A stretch of DNA of 64,000 bases from the NCBI GenBank assembly GCA_951813015.1, contig CATOTG010000006.1:959501-1023500 (forward strand), written 5' to 3'. A program made the position numbers and the translations under genes. The DNA is from an uncultured Thermoanaerobaculia bacterium (GTDB lineage: Bacteria > Acidobacteriota > Thermoanaerobaculia > Multivoradales > Multivoraceae). Shown here in pieces: positions 46,300-55,495 of the stretch. The notes under the pieces were generated by a model. That model worked only from the letters and a program-made list of their open reading frames with translations, searched no databases and was not told where the DNA came from. Position 1 is the first letter of the stretch. Each line of letters begins with the position of its first letter.

Positions 46300-46515
46300 T
46301 CAGCGACGCCCGCGGCCGCCCAGGCCGGCGGGATGCGGTCGTCTACCTGGAGCCTTCAGTTGTCGGCGGTCGGCTTCGGCGCCTCTGCCGAACGACTTCC
46401 GTCGCTCGCGCCACGACTTCCACGATTCGGTCAGGGTACTCAAGATGATGGCCCCACTCGCCAGTTCCAGAGCCACCAACAGGACCAGGCCCGCAATGAG
46501 AATGAGTCCGATCAC
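46300..46515 (-). CDS. Possible small membrane protein
   Basis: 71 residues from a GTG on the minus strand: a hydrophobic helix of about 27 residues at the start (IGLILIAGLVLLVALELASGAII), then a basic tail rich in Arg (SWRERRKSFGRGAEADRR). No family recognised; the ORF overlaps the M16 end region only by convergence. Support is the hydrophobic helix and a start preceded by gaaggggcac-like sequence only, so this may be spurious. Confidence 0.3.
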   Translation of the reverse strand: MIGLILIAGLVLLVALELASGAIILSTLTESWKSWRERRKSFGRGAEADRRQLKAPGRRPHPAGLGGRGRR

Positions 46516-47050
46516 ATGTGCCCCTCGCAAGGACCGTATCAAACAGTTGCGCAGTGGTGGCCTCCTGTTGTGAGGCCTGAGATTGGTGGCACAGACGGAG
46601 TCGCGCGTCAAAGCACTCTCGTGCCTTGGCCAGGACCATTCCAGAGTCCAGCGCTCCCCGCTGGGCGCGGGCGGGAGGCCTTCATTCCCGAGGGTCGAGA
46701 GCCGTGCCGGCGCCGAGTTGCCGATTCCGGAGTGGTTTCCTCACATCGGTCACCGAAGTTCCTGACTTTGGAACGGCCCTGCGTGCCTTGGCGGTCCTCC
46801 AGTGGCGAGTCAAGGGTTGCCCCTGCGAGGGTGCGGCGATCCTTGCACATGCCGTCGTCTCGTTCTCCTGAGGAGCCGGTAGCTGCCCGGTGTCGGCGGC
46901 AAGAGAGTCGCGGTGGCTCATCCCGGTTGGTTCGCGGTTAGAGTTAGAGTCAGCCGCCGAAGATGAACTTCTCGGGGAGCCATCCAGACTCGGGCGCTCG
47001 TCGCGCTTTTCCCTACCACTGCGCGCTGGCCACTGGAGCAAGGTGAAGAC
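46516..47050. other. 535-base stretch without a recognised gene
   Basis: Between the small minus-strand ORF and gcvT. ORFs here are short and lack convincing ribosome-binding sites. I looked for a glycine riboswitch upstream of gcvT and did not find the characteristic paired aptamer pattern. It is relatively rich in cctgagg and gaggag-like sequences. Confidence 0.4.
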
Positions 47051-48175
47051 GTGGAACGGACGGTCCTCTACAGGCGTCACGTCGAGTCGGGCGCCCGGTT
47101 CGGGCCGTTCGCCGGCTACGAGATGCCGATTCAGTACGAGGGTGTGCTCGCGGAGCACCGCGCGGTGCGTGAACGTGCGGGCATGTTCGATGTTTCCCAC
47201 ATGGGGGAGGTTCGTGTGCGGGGTCCCCGGGCCCTGCCCCTGCTCCAGGGCTTGACCCCGAACGATGTCGCCGCGCTCAAGCCCGGTCGGGCGCAGTACA
47301 GCGCCTTGCTGACCGAGCGAGGCGCCTTCATCGACGATCTGCTCGTCTACTGCCTCGGCCCGGAGGACTACCTCCTCGTGGTCAACGCCGCCTCGCGGGT
47401 GCGAGACCTCGCACTGCTGGAGGCTGCGGCAGCGGCGGAAAGGACCGGCGTTCGGGTTGACGACCGGAGCGACGCGACCGCCCTGATCGCGGTGCAGGGT
47501 CCGCGGTCGGCCGGGATCGTGTCGGAGGTCGTGGGGCCGGAGGCGGCGGGACTTCGCTACTACTCCTTCATCCACCAGGACGAAGCCCTTCACCAGGACG
47601 GACTTGGGCGGATCGTGTCGCGGACCGGGTACACGGGCGAGGACGGCTTCGAGATCTACACCTCGGTCGAGCGGGCGGACGATCTCTGGATGGAGTTGCT
47701 GGAGCAGGGCCGCGACAGCGGTCTGGCGCCGGCCGGTCTGGGCGCCCGCGACACGCTGCGGCTCGAGGCCGGGATGATGCTCTGCGGCCAGGACATCGAC
47801 GAGGAGACGACGCCGATCGAGGCCGGACTGTCCTGGATGGTCAAGTGGAAGAAGGGCGATTTCGTTGGCCGTGACGCCCTGGCCTGCCAGCGGCGCGACG
47901 GTTGCCGCAACCGGCTGCTCGGGTTCGAGGCCCTTGGCCGCGGCATTGCCCGCCGCGGGCACCGTCTGAAGGTCAGCGATCGGCCGGGTTGCAGCGGGCC
48001 GGTGACAAGCGGCGCCTTCTCGCCCACCCTGGGACGGGCGATCGGTATCGCCCGGGTCGACTGCGCCGAGAGCGGAGTCCCGGAACCCGGCAGCGCGGCC
48101 TCGGTGGAAGTTCGCGGCAGGCGGATTCCCTGCCGTATTGTCAAACTACCGTTCTATCGACGCCCGAAAGCCTGA
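47051..48175 (+). CDS. gcvT: Glycine cleavage system T protein (aminomethyltransferase)
   Basis: 374 residues from a GTG. GcvT transfers the aminomethyl group to tetrahydrofolate and releases ammonia. Family motifs include ERAGMFDVSHMGEVRVRGP, VVNAASRVRDLALL, GRIVSRTGYTGEDGFEIYTS, GARDTLRLEAGMMLCGQDIDEETTPIEAGLSWMVKW and GVPEPGS, with the conserved folate-site Asp in the FDVSHMG segment. It is followed by gcvH after 29 bases; gcvP is not in this window. The two genes make only part of the glycine cleavage system. Confidence 0.96.
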   Translation: MERTVLYRRHVESGARFGPFAGYEMPIQYEGVLAEHRAVRERAGMFDVSHMGEVRVRGPRALPLLQGLTPNDVAALKPGRAQYSALLTERGAFIDDLLVYCLGPEDYLLVVNAASRVRDLALLEAAAAAERTGVRVDDRSDATALIAVQGPRSAGIVSEVVGPEAAGLRYYSFIHQDEALHQDGLGRIVSRTGYTGEDGFEIYTSVERADDLWMELLEQGRDSGLAPAGLGARDTLRLEAGMMLCGQDIDEETTPIEAGLSWMVKWKKGDFVGRDALACQRRDGCRNRLLGFEALGRGIARRGHRLKVSDRPGCSGPVTSGAFSPTLGRAIGIARVDCAESGVPEPGSAASVEVRGRRIPCRIVKLPFYRRPKA

Positions 48176-48204
48176 GAGGCGTCCAGTGGAGGACAGACCA
48201 ACTG

Positions 48205-48597
48205 ATGATTCCCGACGATCGCTTGTACACGGAGCAGCACGAATGGCTCAAGCTGGAAGACGGTGAGGCCGTACTCGGCATCACGGACTTCGCCCAGCAG
48301 GAACTCGGGGACGTCGTGTTCGTCGACTTGCCGTCGCCGGGTCAGGCGTTCGCAGAGGGTTTCGAGATCGGCGCGATCGAATCGGTCAAGGCGGTCGCGG
48401 AGATCTTCACTCCGGTCGGAGGCGCCGTGGAGGCGACGAACAGCCAACTCGAGGACGCCCCCGAACTGGTCAACGAGGACCCGTACGGCGAGGGCTGGCT
48501 GCTGCGGCTGCGGCTGGACGGTGAAGCGCCGGACGGCCTGATGACGGCCGCGGAGTACGAGGCTCTGCTGGCCGGCGCCCAGGAGGCTGCGCGGTAG
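48205..48597 (+). CDS. gcvH: Glycine cleavage system H protein
   Basis: 130 residues. It carries the aminomethyl-lipoyl arm between P, T and L proteins. The lipoyl-lysine sits in IESVKAVAEI (Lys about 63), and the family motifs YTEQHEWLKLEDGEAVLGITDFAQQELGDVVFVDLPSPG and INEDPYGEGWLLRLR (here VNEDPYGEGWLLRLR) are clear. The start is supported by ggagg about 12 bases upstream. The 100 bases after the gene hold no gene. Confidence 0.97.
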   Translation: MIPDDRLYTEQHEWLKLEDGEAVLGITDFAQQELGDVVFVDLPSPGQAFAEGFEIGAIESVKAVAEIFTPVGGAVEATNSQLEDAPELVNEDPYGEGWLLRLRLDGEAPDGLMTAAEYEALLAGAQEAAR

Positions 48598-48722
48598 ACA
48601 TGCAACGAAGTGAAGGAAGACACGCAGCCTCCTGGAGAGGTGGGGGCGGGGGGCCAAACGCCGAGCCTGCGAGGCGTTTGGCGGCGTTGATCTGATTGGG
48701 AGGAGTGAGGAACGCGGGACCG

Positions 48723-49169
48723 ATGCGAGGCCTGGAAACGGTCATCCTGTCGTCAAGTCTGGCGGCGTGGTCGGTTGGCATCCTGGCCCAGATCGGTGTC
48801 CTGCGGTGGAACCTGACGTTCGAACTGGCGCTCTATCCGCTCTACATCCTGGCCGCGTTCACCGGCTGGTTCTTCGGCAACGTGTACGTTCATCGCCTGA
48901 AGCCGGAGCGCGGGTCGGCCGGTCGCCGGCTCGACGAGATCGTGCTGCAGATCGCCCGCTCGCGGATGCTGTTCGTGCTCTACCTGTTCGGTCCGCCGGG
49001 CTGGCTCTACCTGGTGCGGTCCATGGCGAGGCGAGAGCAACTTGAGGAGATGCCCCTGGTGCCGATTCTGACCTTTGGCGTTTACGCGGCCCTGTTCGCG
49101 GTGCCGGTCGTGCTGCGGGGCTCCGCCGCGCCGCGGCGCAAGCTGGAGTTGGGTGGCGGCGACGAGTAG
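48723..49169 (+). CDS. Polytopic membrane protein, unknown family
   Basis: 148 residues from the ATG; a TTG 27 bases upstream gives a 9-residue longer version. Three or four predicted membrane helices (about 5-25, 30-50, 88-105 and 118-137) surround a basic loop (HRLKPERGSAGRRLDEIVLQIARSRM). No conserved motif was recognised. It sits between gcvH and larE, on the same strand as both, with gaps of about 125 and 63 bases. Confidence 0.7.
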   Translation: MRGLETVILSSSLAAWSVGILAQIGVLRWNLTFELALYPLYILAAFTGWFFGNVYVHRLKPERGSAGRRLDEIVLQIARSRMLFVLYLFGPPGWLYLVRSMARREQLEEMPLVPILTFGVYAALFAVPVVLRGSAAPRRKLELGGGDE

Positions 49170-49232
49170 CGCGCGTCGTGGAGCAGTTCGAGAAGTTCCT
49201 CCCGCTGTCCGAGCCGCCATAGACTCGCCGCC

Positions 49233-50060
49233 ATGGAATGCGCGGCAACGACAGCGCCCGAGGCGCCGGAGGTCTCCACCCGGATTCAGGAACTCGAGCG
49301 GGACCTGGCGAGCCGCGGTTCGGTCCTCGTGGCGTTCTCGGGCGGCGTCGATTCAGGGCTCGTCGCGGCCCTGGCCCACCGCGCCCTGGGCGATCGGTCG
49401 GTGGCGGTGACGGCGGCGGCCGAGACGCTGGCCGGCGAGGAGCTGGACTACGCGCGGAGGCTGGCGGCCGAGATCGGAATCCGTCACGAGGTGACCGTCT
49501 ACAGCGAGCTCGACGATCCGGAGTTCCGCGCCAACCCGCGGCACCGCTGCTACGTGTGCCAGGGAATGCGGATGGACCGCATGCTGGAGATGGCGGCAGA
49601 AGGCGGCTTCGCCAGCGTCTGCGACGGTACGAACGCCTCGGATCCGGGGCCCGACCGGCCGGGACTTCGGGCAGTGGCCGAGCGCGGCGTCTACAGCCCG
49701 CTCCTGGCCCACGGCGTCTCGAAGACCGAAGCGCGGCGTCTCGCCCGCGCCCTCGGGCTGAACGTCTGGGACCGGCCCGCCAACGCCTGCCTGTCGTCGC
49801 GGATACCGCACGGGCAACTGGTGAGCCTGCCCAAGCTTCGGCGCATCGAAGCCGCGGAGTCCGAGCTGCGGCGCCGGGGCTTTCGGGTGCTCCGGGTCCG
49901 CCACGACCGCACCGCGGCGCGGGTCGAGGTCGGTGCGGCGGAGTTGTTCGAGGCCGAGCGCCAGTGGAACGAGATCGAGGCACGGCTGCTCGAACTCGGT
50001 TTCGAGAGGGCGGCGCTCGACCCGCGGGGGTACCGAACCGGCGGCGCGGACGCGGCCTGA
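49233..50060 (+). CDS. larE: LarE: ATP-dependent sacrificial sulfur insertase for the nickel-pincer cofactor
   Basis: 275 residues. The PP-loop motif VAFSGGVDSGLVAALAH (about 31-46) activates ATP, and the family sulfur-donor Cys lies in DRPANACLSSRIPHGQ (Cys about 183). LarE converts the pyridinium dicarboxylate mononucleotide to its thiocarboxylates during maturation of lactate racemase. Downstream larB is 24 bases away. The third gene of the pathway, larC, is not in the window, and neither is a LarA target. Confidence 0.93.
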   Translation: MECAATTAPEAPEVSTRIQELERDLASRGSVLVAFSGGVDSGLVAALAHRALGDRSVAVTAAAETLAGEELDYARRLAAEIGIRHEVTVYSELDDPEFRANPRHRCYVCQGMRMDRMLEMAAEGGFASVCDGTNASDPGPDRPGLRAVAERGVYSPLLAHGVSKTEARRLARALGLNVWDRPANACLSSRIPHGQLVSLPKLRRIEAAESELRRRGFRVLRVRHDRTAARVEVGAAELFEAERQWNEIEARLLELGFERAALDPRGYRTGGADAA

Positions 50061-50083
50061 GGCCGTCGCCGCCAGGAGGCGCA

Positions 50084-50851
50084 ATGCAGCGGGAGGAACT
50101 TCTCGAACTGCTCCAGGACGTGGCTTCCGGCAAGGTCTCGCCGGAGACCGCGCACGAGCGAGTGGCCCGCTTGCCGTACCTCGATCTGGGCGCCGCCAAG
50201 GTCGACCTCTTTCGCGAGCTTCGGAGTGGACTGCCCGAGGTGGTCTTCGGTCAGGGCAAGACCGAGGAGGAACTCGTGCGGATCGTCGAGTCGATGGTGG
50301 AGCACTCGGGCCGGGCTCTGGTCACGCGGACCGCGGCGCCGGCGGCCGAACGGCTGAGCGCGGAGGTCAACGGCGGTTGCTACGAACCCCGGGCGCGGGT
50401 CTGGAGCGTGGGCCGGTTCGGGTCGGCTTCGGGACGCCGGATCGCGGTGGTCAGCGCGGGCACGTCGGATTTCCCGGTGGCGGAGGAGGCGGCGGTGTGC
50501 GCCGATTGGTTGGGCCACGACGCGCTCCGCGTCCGGGACGTGGGTGTCGCCGGCATTCAGCGTCTGCTCGGCGCGGTGGACGAGCTCCGCCGGGCGGACG
50601 TGGCTGTGGTCGTCGCCGGGATGGACGGCGCTCTGCCGACCGTTGTCGCCGGTCTGGTTCCCTGCCCGGTCGTCGCGGTACCCACGAGCGTCGGCTACGG
50701 CGCCAGCTTCGAGGGGATCGCGCCGCTGCTCACGATGCTCACCGCCTGCGCGCCCGGGGTTGCGGTGGTCAATATCGACAACGGGTTCGGCGCGGCGGCC
50801 CTGGCTCACCGGATGCTGGGGCTGCGAGACACGAGCATCGCGTCACCGTAG
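50084..50851 (+). CDS. larB: LarB: pyridinium-3,5-biscarboxylate synthase for the nickel-pincer cofactor
   Basis: 255 residues, with aggaggc nine bases before the ATG. The C-terminal half is AIR carboxylase (PurE)-like: [101 protein letters not shown]. LarB carboxylates and hydrolyses nicotinic acid adenine dinucleotide at the start of the NPN cofactor pathway. Its 3' end overlaps the converging queA gene by 46 bases. Confidence 0.94.
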   Translation: MQREELLELLQDVASGKVSPETAHERVARLPYLDLGAAKVDLFRELRSGLPEVVFGQGKTEEELVRIVESMVEHSGRALVTRTAAPAAERLSAEVNGGCYEPRARVWSVGRFGSASGRRIAVVSAGTSDFPVAEEAAVCADWLGHDALRVRDVGVAGIQRLLGAVDELRRADVAVVVAGMDGALPTVVAGLVPCPVVAVPTSVGYGASFEGIAPLLTMLTACAPGVAVVNIDNGFGAAALAHRMLGLRDTSIASP

Positions 50852-51839
50852 GAGGTGAAGCGGAACCCGCCGGCCAACGCATGCCGGTAGGCGTCGAGGG
50901 TGCGTTTCCGGCCGGCGAACGCGCAGACCAGCATCAGAAGGGTCGAGCGCGGCAGGTGGAAGTTCGTGATCAGACGGTCCGTGACTGGAACTCGTAGCCG
51001 GGGCGGATGAAGAGTTCCGTGCGGCCGGTGCGGGCCTCGATCAGGCCACAGCCGGAAGCGACCGATTCCAGGGTGCGGACGACCGTCGTGCCGACCGCGA
51101 CCACCTTGCCGCCGCGGCGCCGGGCGTCGGCTACCGCCTCCGCCGTGTCGGCCTGGACGTCGAACCGCTCGGAGTCCATGCTGTGTGCTGCCGGGTCTTC
51201 GGTCTTCACCGGCCGGAAGGTGCCGAGGCCGACATGGAGGGTGATCCGCGCCAGTTCGATGCCGCGGCGGTCGAGCGCTTCGAGAATGGCCGGGGTGAAG
51301 TGGAGGCCCGCGGTCGGCGCGGCGACGGCGCCCTGCTTCGCTGCGTACACGGTCTGGTAGCGCTCGCGGTCTCGCGGCGCCGCCGGCCGGTCGATGTAGG
51401 GCGGCAGGGGCACGCCGCCGATCGTCTCGAGCAGGGGCCCTATCGGTTCGTCGAAGCGAAGCCGGAAACGGCCCTCCGCGCGTTCCTCGATTCGGGCTGC
51501 CGGTCCTCCGTCCACCGAGAGACGGCGGCCGCGCTCCATCCGCCGACCAGGACGCAGCAGGCACCACCACTCGGCTGGCGCCACGCGCTCGACCAGCAGG
51601 ATCTCGACCCGGCCGCCGGTCGGTCGGCGAGCCCGCAGGCGGGCGGGAATGACCCGGGTGTCGTTCACCACCAGCAGGTCGCCGGGGTCAAGCAGGTCCG
51701 GCAAGGCGCCGAAGGGCCGTTCCACGGTGGCGCCATCCACGACGAGCAGGCGACTCTCGCCCCGCGTCCCCGGGTGCTGGGCGATCGCTTCCGGGGCCAG
51801 GTGGTAGTCGAAGTCGGCGGTTCGCAGGGCCCCGGTCAC
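50806..51839 (-). CDS. queA: S-adenosylmethionine:tRNA ribosyltransferase-isomerase (queuosine), one frameshift
   Basis: About 344 residues once corrected. The GTG start overlaps the dppC stop. QueA transfers and isomerises the ribosyl of SAM onto preQ1 in tRNA. Motifs [55 protein letters not shown] and [12 protein letters not shown] are clear. After GYEF a missing base near 50986 ends the frame; a one-base correction gives [25 protein letters not shown] and [10 protein letters not shown], the proper C-terminus. The other queuosine genes are not in this window. Confidence 0.9.
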
Positions 51840-52897
51840 GTCTGGCCCAGCCAGGTGCGGATCGCCCAGGGAGAACGACGCCGTGCTCCCCGGTTCGCGC
51901 TGGCGCCGATCCCCGCGAGCCGGTCGCTCAGACCGTCCGCCAGCAGGCTGGACCCGATCACCGCCGCGGCGACCATCAGGCCGGGGAACGTGGCGATCCA
52001 CCAGGCCGTCGTCAGGTGACCCTGTCCGTCGGCAATCATCGAGCCCCAACTGGCCTGGGGCGGCTGCACGCCCAGTCCGAGGAAAGAAAGCGCCGCCTCG
52101 ACCAGGATGCTGCCGCCCACCCGCAGGCTGGCGTCGATCAGGAGCGGTGTGGTCGCGTTTGGCAACAGATGGCGTACCAGGACGCCGGCCGGCGAGCGCC
52201 CCGAGGCGGCCGCGGCGAGGGCGAAGGGCTCCTGTCTCAGCCGCAGAATTTCGGCGCGCACGAGACGCGCCAGTCCCATCCAGCCGGTGCCGCCGATCAG
52301 CACGACCAAAAGCCAGGCGCCTGGCTGATAGAGCGCCGCCAGCAGCAGCACCAGGGCGAGGTGAGGGAAGCAGAGCAGTCCGTCCACCGTCCGCATCAGC
52401 ACCTGGTCGACGAAACGTCCGCAGGTAGCGGCGACCGAGCCGATGACGGTCCCGGCGGTCAATGCCAGCGCGGCGGCGAGCAGCCCGATCGTCAGGGAAA
52501 CCCGGGCGCCGTGAAGCAGCCGCGAAAGCAGGTCGCGGCCGAGGGCGTCGGTTCCCAGCCATGCGCGCCGCCGCTCGGCGATGCCGCGCTCGCCGAAGTT
52601 CGTCACCACGCTGAGCGGAAGGCGCTCCACCCCGGAACGCCGCTCGAGGACGAGGTCGTCGCCGTCGATGTGGACATCTTCGGCCAGCCGAGGTTCGCCG
52701 GCGAGGGTGTGCACGACGAGCAGGGATGACAACGGCGGTCGGCGGCTGGACTCGGCGGCGTCGAGTTGTTGCGCCGGATCGTATGGGGCCAGCAGGGGTG
52801 CGGCGGCGGCGAGCAGGGCCAGACCGGCGAGGATCCAGGCGCCCGCGCGGGCTGATCGGGCCATTCCGGGTGAGCGAGAAACGGAAGAACGCGTCAT
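51836..52897 (-). CDS. Oligopeptide/dipeptide ABC transporter permease (DppC-type)
   Basis: 353 residues, overlapping dppB by four bases. Six predicted membrane helices are preceded by an extracytoplasmic region of about 90 residues. The conserved permease loop EAxxxGxxxxxxxxxHxLPN is clear: AAAASGRSPAGVLVRHLLPN, plus LGTDALGRDLLSRLLHGARVSL. It forms the peptide channel with the DppB-like protein. The unit has a binding protein and two permeases but no ATPase gene next to it. Confidence 0.9.
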   Translation of the reverse strand: MTRSSVSRSPGMARSARAGAWILAGLALLAAAAPLLAPYDPAQQLDAAESSRRPPLSSLLVVHTLAGEPRLAEDVHIDGDDLVLERRSGVERLPLSVVTNFGERGIAERRRAWLGTDALGRDLLSRLLHGARVSLTIGLLAAALALTAGTVIGSVAATCGRFVDQVLMRTVDGLLCFPHLALVLLLAALYQPGAWLLVVLIGGTGWMGLARLVRAEILRLRQEPFALAAAASGRSPAGVLVRHLLPNATTPLLIDASLRVGGSILVEAALSFLGLGVQPPQASWGSMIADGQGHLTTAWWIATFPGLMVAAAVIGSSLLADGLSDRLAGIGASANRGARRRSPWAIRTWLGQT

Positions 52898-53859
52898 TCC
52901 GCCACGATCCTCGGGTCGAGGCGGGCCAGGAGAAGGTCCGCGGCGAGAGAGGCGGCGATGACGAGAACGGCGCCGCAGGCGGTTGCGGCGAGCACCACTG
53001 GAACGTCCCGGGACTGGATGGCCTGGAGTGTGGTCGAACCCATGCCGGGCCAGGCGAACACCGCCTCGGCGACGATCGCGCCGGAAAGCAGGAGCGGCGC
53101 GGAGACGGCGGCCATCTGCACCAGCCGGGGACCGGCGTGGCTCAGGCCGTGAACGAGCAGGATCCGCGTGTCGGACAGGCCGCGTGCGCGCGCCGCGCGG
53201 CCGGCTTCGGTGGACTGGAACTCGATCAGTGAAGTCCGGGTGTAGCGGGCGATGTCGCCGGCCATCGACAGGCCCAGAACCAGCGCCGGAAGCCACAGGT
53301 GCGCCAGAACGTCGAGGACGGTCGCCAGGGGTCCGAGCTCGAACGCGGCGGCGGACGTCATCCCGCCGGTGGGCGCCAGCCCCAGGCCGACTCCAAGAAC
53401 GAGCACCGCCATCAGACCGACCCAGAAGGTCGGCAGCGCGTAGACGAGCAGGCTTGCCGCGCGGATCCCGAGGTCGAGCCATGAGTTGGGCCGGCGCGCA
53501 GCGAGGAGGCCGAGGCCGATGCCAAGAACGTACTGGGCGAGCAGGGCCGCGCCGGCGAGCAGCAGGGTGGGCGGGAGCGACTCGAGCAGGAGGTCCGCCG
53601 CCGGCCGTCCCGTCTGGTACGACTGTCCCCAGTCCCAGGAGAGGGCGACCGCCCCAAGCCAACGCAGGTACTGCACCGGCAGGGGTTGGTCGAGCCCGTA
53701 GAGCGCCCGCAGCCGCTCCGCCTGCTCCGGCGGTATCCGTGGGTCGGTGGGCGCCAGCGGATCGCCGGGCGCCAGCGTGACCGCGGCGAATGTCAGGGTA
53801 AGGACGATCAGGAAGAGGACGGCGGCGGCCGCCAACCGGCGCAACAGGAAGCGGATCAC
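52894..53859 (-). CDS. Oligopeptide/dipeptide ABC transporter permease (DppB-type)
   Basis: 321 residues, six predicted helices. Family motifs are APGDPLAPTDPRIPPEQAERLRALYGLDQPLPVQY (N-terminal) and the EAA loop ARARGLSDTRILLVHGLSHA; the final helices include VVAEAVFAWPGMGSTTLQAIQSRDVP. It lies immediately upstream of the DppC gene and 2 bases after the binding protein gene. The four genes, including queA, form one operon. Confidence 0.93.
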   Translation of the reverse strand: MIRFLLRRLAAAAVLFLIVLTLTFAAVTLAPGDPLAPTDPRIPPEQAERLRALYGLDQPLPVQYLRWLGAVALSWDWGQSYQTGRPAADLLLESLPPTLLLAGAALLAQYVLGIGLGLLAARRPNSWLDLGIRAASLLVYALPTFWVGLMAVLVLGVGLGLAPTGGMTSAAAFELGPLATVLDVLAHLWLPALVLGLSMAGDIARYTRTSLIEFQSTEAGRAARARGLSDTRILLVHGLSHAGPRLVQMAAVSAPLLLSGAIVAEAVFAWPGMGSTTLQAIQSRDVPVVLAATACGAVLVIAASLAADLLLARLDPRIVAE

Positions 53860-53860
53860 A

Positions 53861-55453
53861 CTATTCGCGCCAGGCCCATTCCTTGAGGTTGACGAGCGGA
53901 CCGACGGCGTTCGGCGCCACCGACTCGAGTTCCTCGTCGAATGCGACCAGACTCATCGATTCCCAGAGCACGAGGATCGGCTGGTCTTCGTGCAGGATCC
54001 GCTGCAACCGGCGGAGATCGTCCCTTCCCTCCAGCGGGTCGTGCCGGGAGGCGAAGGCGTCGACCAGCCGGTCGACCTCGGGACTGGCGTAGGCGGCGTA
54101 GTTGAAGCTGCCTGCCTCTTCGCTGTGAAAGAGAAAGCCCAGGTCGAGGTTGGTGGGAATCGCCAGGCCGAACGCCGCGGCGTCGAAGTCTTGCCCCATC
54201 AATCTCGGGATCAATGCGTTCGGGTCCACGCGGCGGGGTTGGGCGTCGATGCCGACGGCGCCCAGATCGGCCTGGACCATCTGCATCGCTTCCCAGCGCG
54301 CGTCGGCGCCGGCAAACGTCGCGAGTTCGAAACGGAACGGTACGGCGCCGCGTTCGAGGATGCCGTCGCCGTCGGCGTCCATCCAGCCGGCTTCGGCCAA
54401 CTCCGCACGGGCAGCCGCCGTGTCGTGAGGCCAGGGCTTGAGGTCCGGGTCGTGCGCCCAGACGCTTGAGATGATCGGACTGCCGCCAACCTGGGCGTAG
54501 CCGTGCCAGATGGTGTCCACGATCGCCTGGCGGTCGATCGCCAGCGCCAGGGCGCGTCGCGTCTGCGGGTCCCGGAACCATGGCTTCGTCGTGTTCCAGG
54601 ACACGAAGGTGAATTGGCGGTTCGGATAGGCCAGCAGGCGGAGGCCGGGTTGCCCCTCGATGCGGAGGGCATCCCTGGCGCCGATCCCGGTGACGACATC
54701 GAGTTCGCCCGCCAGAAGCTGGTTGGTCAGTGCCGTGCTCTCGGCCGCGGTTCGAAGGACGACCCGCTCCAGCCGCGGCAGACCTGCCTCGAAGTGGTCG
54801 GGATTGCGCTCGAGAACGAGTTCGCTGCCGGGTGTCCGGCTCGCCAGCCGAAAGGGGCCGCTCGTGACCAGGTGTTCGAAGAACCAGCCCGGGTCGCTTC
54901 GCCATTCGGCGAATGGTCGCGCTTCCCAGGCGTGTCCGGGGAGGACCCGGTCGGGTGCGATGTCGTCCAACTGCGTCCCGGTGGCGGCGCTGAAGTGGAA
55001 CCGCACGGTTCGAGCGTCGATCACTTCGACGTCGGTGATCGATTCCTTGCTGGAGGCGTAGTTCCAGGCGACATCGAGATCGGTCTGGGCCAGCCAGGTG
55101 AAGCGGACATTCTCCGCGGTCACGGGCTGGCCGTCGCTCCACAACGCGTCCGGGCGCAGGCGCAGGGTCAGTTGCAGCCGGTCCTCGGAGAACTCCCATT
55201 CCTCGGCCAGACCGGGGGCCCAGGGCAGCGGGCCGTCGCGGAGGTCCCCTTGCTCCTCCATCAGCGACAGGTACAGCTGGTTGTTGATCGCGGCGTACGC
55301 CAGCGTCGGCGGGGCGATCAGCTCGTTCGGCGTCGGGTAGTCGAAACGCAGGCCGACCCTGACCTGCGTCGTGTCGCGGGGGGCTTCAGAGCTGCAACCC
55401 CAGCCGACTACGGCCGCCAACCCGGCAACAGCCAATCGCGGCAACGAAAGCAC
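53861..55453 (-). CDS. Peptide ABC transporter substrate-binding protein (SBP_bac_5 family)
   Basis: 530 residues from a GTG. An N-terminal leader (about 1-20) ends in a weak lipobox around Cys20 (GWGCSS), so the mature form may be a lipoprotein. Family motifs are AEEWEFSEDRLQLTLRLRPDALWSDGQPVTAENVRFTW and SGPFRLASRTPG, with LKEWAWRE at the end. It would bind oligopeptides or similar solutes in the periplasm for the two permeases that follow. Its start is divergent from a sensor kinase across 42 bases, which must carry both promoters. Confidence 0.9.
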   Translation of the reverse strand: MLSLPRLAVAGLAAVVGWGCSSEAPRDTTQVRVGLRFDYPTPNELIAPPTLAYAAINNQLYLSLMEEQGDLRDGPLPWAPGLAEEWEFSEDRLQLTLRLRPDALWSDGQPVTAENVRFTWLAQTDLDVAWNYASSKESITDVEVIDARTVRFHFSAATGTQLDDIAPDRVLPGHAWEARPFAEWRSDPGWFFEHLVTSGPFRLASRTPGSELVLERNPDHFEAGLPRLERVVLRTAAESTALTNQLLAGELDVVTGIGARDALRIEGQPGLRLLAYPNRQFTFVSWNTTKPWFRDPQTRRALALAIDRQAIVDTIWHGYAQVGGSPIISSVWAHDPDLKPWPHDTAAARAELAEAGWMDADGDGILERGAVPFRFELATFAGADARWEAMQMVQADLGAVGIDAQPRRVDPNALIPRLMGQDFDAAAFGLAIPTNLDLGFLFHSEEAGSFNYAAYASPEVDRLVDAFASRHDPLEGRDDLRRLQRILHEDQPILVLWESMSLVAFDEELESVAPNAVGPLVNLKEWAWRE

Positions 55454-55495
55454 GGAATCATCGTACACCCCGACTCTCTTGTAGCGTTCAACGGA

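Noticed and set aside
46860..47050. Glycine riboswitch upstream of gcvT
   Set aside because: The two-aptamer consensus of glycine riboswitches was not found.
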